Positions 1-8,008 of a stretch of DNA of 64,000 bases are shown in pieces. The position numbers were made by a program, and so were the translations under genes. Under the pieces are notes generated by a model. The model saw nothing but the letters and a program-made list of their open reading frames with translations, did no database searches and was not told the origin of the DNA. Positions within the stretch are counted from its first letter, which is position 1. Every line of letters starts with the position of its first letter. Source of the stretch: Taibaiella sp. (lineage in GTDB: Bacteria > Bacteroidota > Bacteroidia > Chitinophagales > Chitinophagaceae); contig JAEUVV010000002.1 of NCBI GenBank assembly GCA_016786705.1, positions 114,106 to 178,105 of the forward strand. The letters are read 5' to 3'.

Positions 1-1035
1 GTTAGTCTTCACCGTACTAATGGTATTACCTACCATTTTTGCCCGGTCCAGGAAGGGCTCAATCACCACACCTTCCGGTAAGGATTTTTCTATTTCAGTT
101 AAACGGGTTTTGATGTTAGCGATCACCTCGTTGGCATTCTCGCCTTTCAACATCAATACAATAGCTCCGGACACTTCTCCGGTTTGGTTATACGTCATTG
201 CCCCGTATCGGGTGGCATAGCCGGTATTCACCTCCGCTACATCTTTGATCAGAACCGGCAACCCATCCCCGGTGCTGGCAACGGGTATATTACGGATATC
301 CTCCAGGTTGCCGATCAGGCCTTCACTCCTTATGAAAAGAACGGTTTCTTTCTTTTCAATATAAGCGCCACCGGTATTCTGGTTATTACGCTCCAGGGCA
401 TCAAAAACCTGGTTGATACTGATATTATAGGCATGTAAACGATTAGGGTTGATGGCAACCTCGTACTGTTTGAGCTTACCGCCAAAACTGCTAACATCGG
501 CTACGCCTTTAGTACCCAATAATTGCCGCCGTACGGTCCAGTCCTGGATCGTACGCAAGTCAGTCGCGCTATATTTACTCTCATAACCTTCTTTAGCCCG
601 TACTACGTATTGAAATATTTCACCCAGGCCGGTTGAAATGGGGCCGAGTTCCGGGGTACCGATACCCTCCGGGATCTGTTCTTTTACCAGTTGCAACCGC
701 TCGAAAACCTGTTGTCTCGCCCAGTATACATCAGTAGCATCATTAAAAACTATGGTCACCAGGGAAAGGCCAAAACGGGAAAAGCTGCGCATTTCGGAAA
801 TACCTTTGATATTACCTGTTGCCTGTTCTATAGGAAAAGTAACCAGCCGCTCTATATCAGCTGCCCCGAAGGAAGGGGCTACCGTGATCACCTGCACCTG
901 GTTATTCGTAATATCGGGTTGCGCATCGATCGGTAACCTGCTGGCCTCGTAAAGGCCATAGATCAGTAAGCCCAATGTAAAAAGGGCAATAATGAGTTTA
1001 TGCTTTACAGAAAACTCAATGATTTTATTCAACAT
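1..1035 (-). CDS. CusA/CzcA-family heavy-metal efflux RND transporter, N-terminal part (runs off left edge)
   Basis: This is the inner-membrane pump of a tripartite metal exporter, using the proton gradient to push metal ions such as Cu, Zn, Co or Cd through the envelope. The frame is open from an ATG at 1035 to the window edge (345 codons). Residues about 10-30 form the first membrane helix after a short basic start. The periplasmic segment has the family signature GAADIERLVTFPIE (residues 57-70), followed by porter-domain sequence up to the edge. The downstream part, with the proton-relay helices, lies outside the window, so metal specificity cannot be read. The small gene at 1153-1518 lies upstream in the same direction and is probably co-transcribed. 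Confidence 0.95.
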   Translation of the reverse strand, partial: MLNKIIEFSVKHKLIIALFTLGLLIYGLYEASRLPIDAQPDITNNQVQVITVAPSFGAADIERLVTFPIEQATGNIKGISEMRSFSRFGLSLVTIVFNDATDVYWARQQVFERLQLVKEQIPEGIGTPELGPISTGLGEIFQYVVRAKEGYESKYSATDLRTIQDWTVRRQLLGTKGVADVSSFGGKLKQYEVAINPNRLHAYNISINQVFDALERNNQNTGGAYIEKKETVLFIRSEGLIGNLEDIRNIPVASTGDGLPVLIKDVAEVNTGYATRYGAMTYNQTGEVSGAIVLMLKGENANEVIANIKTRLTEIEKSLPEGVVIEPFLDRAKMVGNTISTVKTN

Positions 1036-1152
1036 AAAATTTTTGCTAATTAATTGAAGACAGATAAAAGCCGCACAACAACAAGGCCGTTTGCTGCAGG
1101 AAATATATCCTGACGCAAGCAGCATGCAGCTTCATAAAAATGTACAAAATAA

Positions 1153-1518
1153 TTAGCAGTAACGGGGCGGTTGAAAGATACTGGCCAGGTAACTCTGGAT
1201 CAGGTTATCCCGGTGCCTGGCAGGTTCCGGCTGATTGCTTTCAAAGCAGCTAAATTGATGGAGCACCATCTGGCTGGGTGAAGGCAGGTCGCAGACCGCA
1301 GCCATTACGGGCGATAGTTGCATGAACGGTAATTTCTGATCGGTTTCCCAATCCTCATCTTTTTCATGGCCCCCGTAATGGTGCACCATAAAATCGACCA
1401 GGCCGCCGTCATACTCTATATAATGCTGTACGAACAAAGGCACCTTCAATAACTCCTGGAAGCTGGTGGTAGCCAACAGGTAAATAATGGAGAGCAATAT
1501 GGTAATTCGTCTTTGCAT
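1153..1518 (-). CDS. Small exported His-containing protein upstream of the metal pump
   Basis: A 121-residue protein with a short N-terminal hydrophobic segment (residues about 5-20) that could be a signal peptide or membrane anchor. The body carries His32, the pair His46-His47 and His51, followed by an acidic stretch and the motif KLPFM at 62-66. I recall similar short proteins with a His/acidic stretch ending in LPF next to czc/cus pumps in Bacteroidota, but no function is known to me. It lies 117 bp upstream of the RND pump gene on the same strand. Metal binding in the periplasm is a reasonable guess from histidines and context, not shown. ATG at 1518 lies only a few bases after a promoter-like element. 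Confidence 0.7.
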   Translation of the reverse strand: MQRRITILLSIIYLLATTSFQELLKVPLFVQHYIEYDGGLVDFMVHHYGGHEKDEDWETDQKLPFMQLSPVMAAVCDLPSPSQMVLHQFSCFESNQPEPARHRDNLIQSYLASIFQPPRYC

Positions 1519-1526
1519 TTACCCTG

Positions 1527-1557
1527 CAAAATTAAGAGAATCATTAGAATTGAACAA
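1527..1557 (-). promoter_or_regulatory. Bacteroidota-type promoter of the metal-efflux genes
   Basis: Read on the minus strand, TTG (1557-1555) is followed after 20 nt by TAATTTTG (1534-1527), matching the Bacteroidota -33/-7 pattern. The predicted transcription start falls around 1521-1523, only 3-5 nt before the ATG at 1518, so the message would be almost leaderless. Confidence 0.6.
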
Positions 1558-1607
1558 TTAATGGCGAGAGTATTACTTTGTTAAGTTTTGATGCCCCCGG
1601 GTAAAAC

Positions 1608-1642
1608 AAAAAAGCAAAGCCTTGTAAAGGCTTTGCTTTTTG
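1608..1642 (-). terminator. Rho-independent terminator of the cold-shock operon
   Basis: A perfect stem of about 15 bp (1609-1623 pairing with 1627-1641, loop GTA) lies just beyond the stop of the csp gene. A T-rich run follows when read on the minus strand, so it fits the 3' end of that operon. Confidence 0.85.
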
Positions 1643-1675
1643 ATGATCGAAATACGTTTATAGGAGAATATAAAA

Positions 1676-1867
1676 TTAAGCTAATCTTACATTAACAGCA
1701 TTAAGGCCTCTTTTGCCTTGCTGTACTTCATAAACTACTTTGTCATTTTCTCTGATCTCACTTTGCAGACCGCTGATGTGAACAAATACATCTTCCGTTC
1801 CGTTGTTAGGAGTGATGAATCCGAAACCTTTTGTTTCATTGAAGAATTTTACTGTACCTTCTTGCAT
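1676..1867 (-). CDS. CspA-family cold-shock protein
   Basis: A 63-residue single cold-shock domain that binds single-stranded RNA or DNA and melts RNA structure. RNP1 (KGFGFI, residues 13-18) and RNP2 (VFVHI, 27-31) are intact, with the usual N-terminal GTVKFFN. Length is typical for the family. It is the last gene of a three-gene minus-strand set: DEAD-box helicase, cold-shock-domain protein, Csp, with gaps of 17 and 39 bp. Co-transcription of an RNA chaperone with an RNA helicase suggests joint use in cold adaptation or RNA remodelling. A strong terminator follows at 1608-1642. Confidence 0.95.
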   Translation of the reverse strand: MQEGTVKFFNETKGFGFITPNNGTEDVFVHISGLQSEIRENDKVVYEVQQGKRGLNAVNVRLA

Positions 1868-1906
1868 TGTGTTTTTGTTTTTGATATTGATAAAAAAATT
1901 TTTATT

Positions 1907-2341
1907 CTATTTTAATTTCCTGACGTTGACCGCTGCATATCCTTTTGGGGTTTTCTCTTTTTCAAAGATCACCCTGTCTTTTTCAGTAACGGGTTCCAAC
2001 ATCTTATTACTATGTAAAAATACGGTTTCCTTACTTTCATCTTCTGTAATAAATCCGTAAGCCTTTTCTGCAAAGAATAGTGTTACAGTACCTGTACTTT
2101 CTTTTTCTTCGGTGATAGGTGCCGCTCCCAATAATATATCCTTTGAATTTATTTTCTTCCTTTTCTGCTGATCCGGTGGAACGTCTGTAAAGTTACCAAA
2201 CTCATCGAGATAAACCGTCATTTCTTCCAGACTTTTCCCTTTATCGTTATTGGTCTTTCTTTCCTCTTTTCTTTCAAGTTTATCTTGTTTCTTTTTCGCT
2301 CTTTTCTGTTGTAATGCTTTTTTATTAAAAGTATCCGCCAT
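1907..2341 (-). CDS. Cold-shock-domain protein with basic N-terminal extension
   Basis: A 144-residue protein. Residues 1-35 are very rich in Lys, Arg, Gln and Glu and probably form a basic helix. A middle linker follows, and a C-terminal cold-shock domain begins about residue 83. RNP1-like KAYGFI (93-98) and RNP2-like VFLHS (107-111) are recognisable but diverged from CspA. The basic tail could add RNA affinity or contact the helicase encoded 17 bp upstream; that is inference. The arrangement helicase-CSD protein-Csp resembles loci I know from other Bacteroidota. ATG at 2341. Confidence 0.85.
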   Translation of the reverse strand: MADTFNKKALQQKRAKKKQDKLERKEERKTNNDKGKSLEEMTVYLDEFGNFTDVPPDQQKRKKINSKDILLGAAPITEEKESTGTVTLFFAEKAYGFITEDESKETVFLHSNKMLEPVTEKDRVIFEKEKTPKGYAAVNVRKLK

Positions 2342-2358
2342 GTATAATTATATATTTT

Positions 2359-3498
2359 TTATAAATTTACTAATTCTCTGCCATTTTTCACTTCACCTTT
2401 AACGGCCATCTTGAAACCGATCAGTTTTTGTATCCCGTTCAGGTCATCCTTTTGTTCCGCGTCACAAAAAGAAATAGCTACACCTTCCCTGCCGGCACGA
2501 CCGGTACGACCGATACGGTGCACATAAGTTTCCGGGACATTGGGCAGCTCATAATTCACCACATGTGGTAGTTCATCAATATCGATTCCTCTTGCTGCAA
2601 TATCCGTAGCCACCAGGACCCTGATACGCGACTGTTTGAATTCATCCAATACCCTTTGGCGCGTATTCTGTGATTTATCCCCATGAATTGCGGCTGATTT
2701 TATACCGGCTTTGCTCAATTGCTTCACCAGCTTATCCGCACCATGTTTAGTACGGGTAAATACCAGTGAACGGTGAATAGACCGGTCTTTCAATAAATGG
2801 ATCAATAAACCTGATTTTTCTTTCTTTTCTACGAAATATACCGATTGCTCCACGCGTTGAGCCGTAGTAGACTGTGGCGTTACCGAAACTTCAACAGGAT
2901 CTTTTAATATGGAATGGGCAAATTTCAGGATCGCTTTGGGCATCGTTGCCGAGAAAAACAATGTTTGTCTTTGCCCGGGCACTTTTGCCAGTATTTTTTT
3001 GACATCATTAATAAAGCCGAAATCAAGCATATGATCTGCCTCGTCCAGCACCAGTATCTCTACTGCCGAAAGGCTAACGATGCCTTGCTGCATCAGGTCT
3101 AATAAGCGACCCGGTGTAGCGATCAAAATATCAACGTTTTGCTTTAACGCCGCTACCTGCTTGCCTTGCGGCACACCGCCAAAAATGGCCAGGGATTTGA
3201 TCCGCAGGTATTTCGCGTAAGCGGTACAATTTTCTTCTATCTGTAAAGCCAGTTCTCTAGTTGGGGTTACGACCAGGGCACGGATACCGTTAGTACGTTT
3301 GCTTTCCTGTAATTTTTGAAGTATAGGAAGCGCGAAAGCTGCTGTTTTCCCGGTCCCCGTCTGTGCACAGCCAAGCAGATCTCTTCCCTCAAGTACGGGT
3401 GGAATTGCTTTGCTCTGTATCTCCGTCGCGGCGGTATAACCGACATCGGCTAATGCGCGTTGTATAGGGTCACTTAAATTTAATTGTGTAAAATTCAT
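2359..3498 (-). CDS. ATP-dependent DEAD-box RNA helicase, RhlE/CsdA-like
   Basis: A 379-residue helicase core that unwinds RNA duplexes using ATP. In order: Q-motif region (F3 to Q28), Walker A AQTGTGKT (45-52), motif Ib TPGR (128-131), DEAD (152-155), SAT (183-185), and the C-terminal RecA-like domain with ARGID and [11 protein letters not shown]. It stops soon after the core, without the long basic tail of many RhlE proteins; the basic extension is instead on the next gene. It heads a three-gene cold-shock operon and is preceded by a long, structured, gene-free leader. Confidence 0.95.
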   Translation of the reverse strand: MNFTQLNLSDPIQRALADVGYTAATEIQSKAIPPVLEGRDLLGCAQTGTGKTAAFALPILQKLQESKRTNGIRALVVTPTRELALQIEENCTAYAKYLRIKSLAIFGGVPQGKQVAALKQNVDILIATPGRLLDLMQQGIVSLSAVEILVLDEADHMLDFGFINDVKKILAKVPGQRQTLFFSATMPKAILKFAHSILKDPVEVSVTPQSTTAQRVEQSVYFVEKKEKSGLLIHLLKDRSIHRSLVFTRTKHGADKLVKQLSKAGIKSAAIHGDKSQNTRQRVLDEFKQSRIRVLVATDIAARGIDIDELPHVVNYELPNVPETYVHRIGRTGRAGREGVAISFCDAEQKDDLNGIQKLIGFKMAVKGEVKNGRELVNL

Positions 3499-3872
3499 AT
3501 CGCTTATTCATATCGCCGGCATACCGGCATTTAATCAAGTGTAGCCACACTGCCGCTGTTATTAATAGCAGACAAAACTCACTTATGTGTTTTTTGGGGC
3601 AGTTTATATTAATAGGGCCGACTTTCAAGCTTATCTACTCTACAAAAGTAAATAAGCCCTATCCTGATCCTGTATATTACCGCTTGCGCATTGATATGCC
3701 TGTAGATTCAGATACTGAACTCGATAGCCGGTAAGAAAGATAAAAACTGCTTTATAAAATAATGTGGCAACTGAAAAAGCGAAGACTGAAAAAGAAAAAA
3801 ATGAATATTCTAAACTGTGCCAGAAAATGCGAAGGCAGGCGCCTATCAACTATTTGATAAATGCAAAGTTAA
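3499..3872 (-). promoter_or_regulatory. Probable long structured 5' leader of the cold-shock operon; no gene seen
   Basis: About 500 bases between the helicase start and the next gene hold no convincing coding region. Two -7-like elements are present on the minus strand: TACTTTTG at 3650-3643 and TAACTTTG at 3871-3864. They imply a leader of roughly 140 or 360 nt. Next to the start codon there are short inverted repeats, for example GCCGG/CCGGC around 3513-3526 and AGTGT/ACACT around 3538-3551. Long foldable leaders are known for enterobacterial cspA-type genes; whether this one senses temperature is inference. Confidence 0.4.
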
Positions 3873-3990
3873 GCTATTAATTTGAAAGCGTTGTCATTTA
3901 TCTAAATAATTAACATTTATATACCTAAAGTGTTAGAGGTATTAAAAACTCATTAACAAAACGGTTTTCCTCCTGTTGCGCAATTCCTGC

Positions 3991-3998
3991 TAAATTTG
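3991..3998 (+). promoter_or_regulatory. -7 promoter element TAAATTTG
   Basis: A perfect TAnnTTTG match whose last base is 7 nt before the ATG at 4005. The expected transcription start is at or within about 2 nt of that ATG, suggesting a leaderless or near-leaderless message. No clear -33 element was seen. Confidence 0.5.
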
Positions 3999-4004
3999 AA
4001 GCCT

Positions 4005-4364
4005 ATGCAAAACAAACAGACAACTATTTTGTACCGGCCCGTAAATAAGGCCGAGCTGGACCTGATTGAGCAATCCGGGTGGCAAAAATTCCCGCCAAGA
4101 TTACCGGAGCAACCCATCTTCTACCCGGTAATGAATGAAGCTTATGCCATACAGATCACCCGGGAATGGAATGTTCCGGCTTACGGAACGGGCTATGTTA
4201 CCCGGTTTGCTGTGGATACGGGCTACCTGCAACAATTCAAGGTGGAAAATGTAGGCGCGGAAATGCATAATGAACTCTGGATTCCTGCTGATGCACTCGA
4301 GGCATTCAACGCACATATTATAGGGCTTATCGAATGCACACATACTTTTACAGAAAATGACTGA
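4005..4364 (+). CDS. Conserved hypothetical protein (family often labelled ADP-ribosylation/crystallin J1)
   Basis: A 119-residue soluble protein. I chose the ATG at 4005: the open frame could start at a TTG at 3996, but that TTG is part of the promoter element TAAATTTG. The sequence pattern (LYRPVN near the start, GWQKFPPRLPEQPIFYPV, then ITREWN, a Tyr-rich GTGYVTRF and HNELWIPADALEAFN) is one I recognise from a widespread Bacteroidota family carried in databases under the name ADP-ribosylation/crystallin J1. That name is not backed by any ADP-ribosylation motif I can see here. Function unknown. It is a singleton, convergent with the next gene. Confidence 0.75.
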   Translation: MQNKQTTILYRPVNKAELDLIEQSGWQKFPPRLPEQPIFYPVMNEAYAIQITREWNVPAYGTGYVTRFAVDTGYLQQFKVENVGAEMHNELWIPADALEAFNAHIIGLIECTHTFTEND

Positions 4365-4454
4365 TCTAATCCATTGCAATGAAGTCGCTCAACAAATGCT
4401 ACAGCCTGACTAGTTGTATTGATTTCCACCAGCGAATAATACTAAAGGCTTTAA

Positions 4455-5507
4455 TCACAGCCGGGTAATAAGCCGGCTGTTGTTCTGCTGCAATAAGGTA
4501 AAAAACGCGGGCAGGTCTGTTACCAACTCATGGCTATGCAACAACCCGGTAGCCTTGCTTTCCAGTAAAAGGGGCACCATACCGGCAGCAACCGCTGCTG
4601 TTACCGCCCCTTCATTATATCCCTGTAAAAAAGCAGATTCAGTTTGTCCCGCCTCATTACGGGCAATGACTTTTATGCCATATACATCACTACCTAACCT
4701 GATCTTTTTTAATAAACGCATCATCATTCTTTGCACCCATTTATTCCGGTAGATCCTGGTAAGCCCGGTAAGCCGCAGCAAGCCTACCAGGCGGGTAAAA
4801 AAACGGTTATCAAATGCCAACCTCGTGCTTACCGAATGGAGGCCTTTCTGCTGTTTTAAAATATGCTGATCGACAAAGTCAAAAAGATAAAATTTGCGCT
4901 TGCCCAGCAGATCTGTTGTTTTCGGCCTGCTAAAGCTCTTCACCGGTTCATCCAAGCCATCGCTGTGAATAGCATAGGTTTTGTGGAGGTTGTCAAAAGT
5001 CCATTGAAAAGCCTGGTCGCCATGCGCTTCACCAAGCCCCAGTAGCACATAAATTTCTAATACCGGGGCATCCGGTAATTTGTCCCTGACCCTTTTTGCC
5101 AGCAGGTTAGTTAATCCTGGCGCCAGGCCCACACTGAAAAGCATAGGCACTTTATGTGTCCTCGCTAGGGTATCTGTTGCCTCCAGGTAGTGCAACACCT
5201 GCCGGCTGGCACTGATATCCATATACCTGATCCCTTGTTCCACGCAAGCTTTCGGAATCCTGTTATCCGGTATATCTACGCACATGATCACCAATGAAGC
5301 GCCTTTCAGCAAATCCGGTTCATTGAAGCGGGCCACATCTATCTGTAATATTGCAGTATCAGCATGTAATGACTTTTTCAACTGTTCTAAAGGAGCGGCT
5401 CTTCGCCCCGCAAGGATTAATTTATAGTCCTGCTGCACATTTAAATACCTTACAATCGCGCTGCCAACAGTACCTGATGCACCTATAATGATTATACTAT
5501 TTTCCAT
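4455..5507 (-). CDS. Saccharopine-dehydrogenase-like NAD(P)-binding oxidoreductase
   Basis: A 350-residue protein opening with a Rossmann dinucleotide-binding loop GASGTVGSA (residues 9-17) and a following beta-strand ending in AGRR, as in the saccharopine dehydrogenase NADP-binding domain. A second domain (from about residue 120) has SVGLAPGLTN. Members act on varied substrates, so the reaction cannot be named. It stands alone, convergent with the 4005-4364 gene and divergent from the beta-barrel gene at 5625. A lysine-pathway role is not supported, because neighbours are unrelated. Confidence 0.8.
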   Translation of the reverse strand: MENSIIIIGASGTVGSAIVRYLNVQQDYKLILAGRRAAPLEQLKKSLHADTAILQIDVARFNEPDLLKGASLVIMCVDIPDNRIPKACVEQGIRYMDISASRQVLHYLEATDTLARTHKVPMLFSVGLAPGLTNLLAKRVRDKLPDAPVLEIYVLLGLGEAHGDQAFQWTFDNLHKTYAIHSDGLDEPVKSFSRPKTTDLLGKRKFYLFDFVDQHILKQQKGLHSVSTRLAFDNRFFTRLVGLLRLTGLTRIYRNKWVQRMMMRLLKKIRLGSDVYGIKVIARNEAGQTESAFLQGYNEGAVTAAVAAGMVPLLLESKATGLLHSHELVTDLPAFFTLLQQNNSRLITRL

Positions 5508-5596
5508 CCGGCCTTCTTTTGCCGCAAAGGTCTTTATTTGCGGGGTAAAGTAGTTATAGCATTACCGAAAGCTTTTATACTTTAATGAATAAACAG

Positions 5597-5604
5597 TAGC
5601 TTTG
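5597..5604 (+). promoter_or_regulatory. -7 promoter element TAGCTTTG
   Basis: A perfect TAnnTTTG match 20 nt before the ATG of the beta-barrel gene at 5625, giving a leader of roughly 15 nt. The -33 element is not clear. Confidence 0.55.
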
Positions 5605-5624
5605 TTTAAACAAAAAAACTAAAT

Positions 5625-6215
5625 ATGAAAAAGTTAGTTTTATCTTTAGTAGGCCTCTTACCGGCTACACTTTCCCTGCAGGCACAGGAACGACTCAAGC
5701 ATCACGAGGTCGCTGTAGGCTACGGTTTCCTGGGTACCAGCGAAATGATCGGTATTTTTTCAGATGTCCTCGCCACTGCCATCACCGGGGGCAATTATTC
5801 AAAAACAGATAATAAATGGAGCGGCAACCTAATTGCCTCTTATAAGTTTACTCCTACAAATAAGCTGGCCCTGGGTGTTACCTATGCCCACACGCGCAAT
5901 ACCGCTACCATCAACATTCATGATGTACCGAGTGGCAAATCAACAACGAACTACCACACCCTGGCTGCAGAAGTACAGTACAATTATGTAAGCAGGGAGT
6001 ATTTCAGACTTTATTCGGGAATTGGTGCCGGTATCACGAGCTATACGGAAAAGTATGAACCGAATACCGGCGGTACGGAAAAAAATACGGCAGGTCACTT
6101 TAATTTCCAGGTCAGTGCCATCGGTATAAAATTCGGTAATCGTATCGGCGCTATGGCAGAAGCCGGCTTTGGCTATAAAGGTTTATTAAGTGCCGGGCTA
6201 TTTGTAAGAATGTAA
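5625..6215 (+). CDS. Small outer-membrane beta-barrel protein
   Basis: A 196-residue exported protein. A signal peptide (MKKLVLSLVGLLPATLSLQA) is followed by alternating aromatic/Gly strands such as HEVAVGYGFLG, NKLALGVTYAH, FRLYSGIGAGITSY and GAMAEAGFGYKG, ending in SAGLFVRM, where the last residue resembles the C-terminal strand of barrel proteins. The strand count suggests an eight-stranded OmpA/OmpW-size barrel. Ligand and role are unknown. The next gene, 25 bp downstream on the same strand, is a small inner-membrane protein and may be co-transcribed. Confidence 0.8.
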   Translation: MKKLVLSLVGLLPATLSLQAQERLKHHEVAVGYGFLGTSEMIGIFSDVLATAITGGNYSKTDNKWSGNLIASYKFTPTNKLALGVTYAHTRNTATINIHDVPSGKSTTNYHTLAAEVQYNYVSREYFRLYSGIGAGITSYTEKYEPNTGGTEKNTAGHFNFQVSAIGIKFGNRIGAMAEAGFGYKGLLSAGLFVRM

Positions 6216-6240
6216 TCCTTATCCGTATAAATCATTAAAG

Positions 6241-6657
6241 ATGCATCCAATAATCAGAAATATACTGGCCGTGCTGGCCGGACTTATTTTAGGCAGCCTG
6301 GTCAACGGCGGGCTGATTGGCCTGAGCGCTCACATCATCCCGCCACCGGCGGGGGTTGATGTCACAACCGAGGCCGGGCTGAAAGCCGGCATTCACTTAT
6401 TTGAGCCTAAACATTTCATTTTCCCCTTCCTGGCGCATGCCCTGGGCACCTTTACCGGCGCCCTAACCACAGTGCTTATTGCCGCCAATCGCAAAATGAG
6501 CCTGGCGATGATTATTGGTTTATTGTTTTTCATAGGTGGCGCTATAATGGTCTATAAACTGCAAGCCCCGATGTGGTTCAACATTACCGACCTGGTACTG
6601 GCTTATTTTCCTATGGCTTTCCTGGCGGCGCGTATGGGTAGCCGGAAAAGCGCCTAG
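6241..6657 (+). CDS. Four-helix integral membrane protein, unknown function
   Basis: A 138-residue, strongly hydrophobic protein with four predicted membrane helices at roughly residues 5-30, 59-82, 87-106 and 111-133. Conserved-looking polar residues in or near helices (His32, His53, His58, His66) could be functional. I know of similar proteins in other Bacteroidota but of no assigned role. It follows the beta-barrel gene by 25 bp and is ended by a strong terminator at 6684-6741. Confidence 0.7.
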   Translation: MHPIIRNILAVLAGLILGSLVNGGLIGLSAHIIPPPAGVDVTTEAGLKAGIHLFEPKHFIFPFLAHALGTFTGALTTVLIAANRKMSLAMIIGLLFFIGGAIMVYKLQAPMWFNITDLVLAYFPMAFLAARMGSRKSA

Positions 6658-6683
6658 AAAGAGCCGGAGATTATTTTTTTGAG

Positions 6684-6741
6684 TAAAAAAGACCTGTTTC
6701 AACCCGGGTCCTTAGATCAGGGCCTCAAACAGGTCTTTTTA
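6684..6741 (+). terminator. Rho-independent terminator
   Basis: AAAAAGACCTGTTT (around 6686-6699) pairs with AAACAGGTCTTTTT (6727-6740). It ends the 5625-6657 transcript and separates it from efp. The loop is long (about 27 nt) and contains a further CCCGGGT palindrome. Confidence 0.8.
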
Positions 6742-6859
6742 TTTGAAGGCCATAAAATTTAGAAAAGAATAGTATAATCCCCTGCTTTTTAAGTAAAAAG
6801 GCACAAAAACCACTCATTTACAAGATCTAAAGCAGTTACTTATTAAAAAAACAGGCTTT

Positions 6860-6892
6860 TTTGGTTTAAATAAACTTACATTACTATTTTTG
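6860..6892 (+). promoter_or_regulatory. Promoter of efp-accB(-accC)
   Basis: TTTG (6860-6863) and TATTTTTG (6885-6892) are separated by 21 nt, a near-ideal Bacteroidota promoter. The predicted start is around 6898, about 16 nt before the efp ATG at 6914. This also shows that a TTG at 6890, inside the element, is not the efp start. Confidence 0.8.
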
Positions 6893-6913
6893 CAGATAGT
6901 AAATAAAAAACCA

Positions 6914-7480
6914 ATGGCAAATACTGGAGACATCCGCAATGGGATGATATTAAAATTAGACGGCAACTTATACTCAGTTGTTGAGTTCGGGCAAAATAAA
7001 ACCGCCCGTGCTGCCGCTAAAGTTTGGGCTAAATTAAAAGGTGTAGATAACAATCGTTCGATTGAGCATACCTGGAACTCCGGTGATACGATTTTCCCGG
7101 TAAGAGTTGAGCGTCGTCCTTATCAGTTTTTATATAAAGACGACAGTGGTTTCAACCTAATGGATAATGAGTCTTTTGAGCAAATTACCGTTAGTGAAGA
7201 CATGATCGACCGCCCGGGTTTATACAAAGACGGTCAGGAATGTTCTGTACTGGTAAATACCGAAACAGAAATGCCGATGAGCGTAGAGCTGCCTTCTTCC
7301 GTGGTTTTACGGGTTACTTACTCAGAGCCTGGTCTTAAAGGAGATACGGCTACCCGTACCTTAAAACCGGCTACCCTGGAAACCGGCGCTACCGTAAACG
7401 TACCTTTATTTGTAGATAATGATGAGTTGATCCGTATCAACACCACTACCGGTGAGTATATGGAGCGTGTAAAAGAATAA
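6914..7480 (+). CDS. efp: Elongation factor P with Arg-tipped domain I loop
   Basis: EF-P binds between the P and E sites of the ribosome and relieves stalling at consecutive prolines. From the ATG at 6914 the protein is 188 residues, the normal length, with three domains and the conserved RVERRPYQFLYKDD and YSEPGLKGDTAT segments. The usual domain I tip PGKG, whose Lys is modified by EpmA-type enzymes, is absent. The loop reads EFGQNKTARAAAKVWAKL, placing Arg32 at the expected tip. I recall the same loop in other Chitinophagaceae EF-Ps. Arg32 is the rhamnosylated residue in EarP-type EF-P, but no EarP gene is in this window. efp leads into accB after 30 bp. Confidence 0.95.
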   Translation: MANTGDIRNGMILKLDGNLYSVVEFGQNKTARAAAKVWAKLKGVDNNRSIEHTWNSGDTIFPVRVERRPYQFLYKDDSGFNLMDNESFEQITVSEDMIDRPGLYKDGQECSVLVNTETEMPMSVELPSSVVLRVTYSEPGLKGDTATRTLKPATLETGATVNVPLFVDNDELIRINTTTGEYMERVKE

Positions 7481-7510
7481 CATTTCAACCTAAATTCAAA
7501 AATTAATTAT

Positions 7511-7993
7511 ATGGAGTTTAAGCAAATCCAGGAATTATTAAAAGCTGTAAATAAATCTACGATCAGCGAATTAACAATAGAAGAAGAAGGTGGTTTTAAA
7601 ATCACGATCAAACAAGCTACTTCAGAAGCCATCGCTATGCCTGTAGCCCAATATGCACCTATCGCTGCGCCAATGGCAGTACCGGCCCCGGCTGCTGCTC
7701 CGGTTGCCGCCGCTCCTGCAACTGCTGCTCCTGCTGCAGCCGCAACTCCTTCCGCGAACGAAAAAGTAATCAAATCCCCGATGATAGGAACGTTCTACCG
7801 TTCTTCAGCCCCGGACAAACCGCCATTTGTAGGCGTAGGCGACGATATCAAAGCCGGTGACGTGGTATGTATCGTTGAAGCGATGAAATTGTTCAATGAA
7901 ATTGAAAGTGAAGTTTCCGGTAAGATCGTAAAAGTATTGGTGGATGATGGTACCCCGGTTGAATATGACCAACCATTATTTATCGTTGAATAA
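7511..7993 (+). CDS. accB: Biotin carboxyl carrier protein of acetyl-CoA carboxylase
   Basis: Carries the biotin that shuttles CO2 from biotin carboxylase to carboxyltransferase in the first step of fatty-acid synthesis. 160 residues: N-terminal helical segment (1-35), a long Ala/Pro-rich mobile linker (about 40-85), then the biotinyl domain with the EAMK site, so biotin would sit on Lys126, followed by the usual FNEIES and C-terminal PLFIVE. It lies between efp and accC on the same strand, the conserved bacterial efp-accB-accC order. A large hairpin separates it from accC. Confidence 0.97.
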   Translation: MEFKQIQELLKAVNKSTISELTIEEEGGFKITIKQATSEAIAMPVAQYAPIAAPMAVPAPAAAPVAAAPATAAPAAAATPSANEKVIKSPMIGTFYRSSAPDKPPFVGVGDDIKAGDVVCIVEAMKLFNEIESEVSGKIVKVLVDDGTPVEYDQPLFIVE

Positions 7994-8008
7994 TATTTAA
8001 ATTTAAAT

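Noticed and set aside
3640..3849. 69-codon open frame on the minus strand upstream of the helicase
   Set aside because: Composition is Phe/Tyr-rich without any motif, it overlaps promoter-like elements, and the stretch is better read as an untranslated leader.
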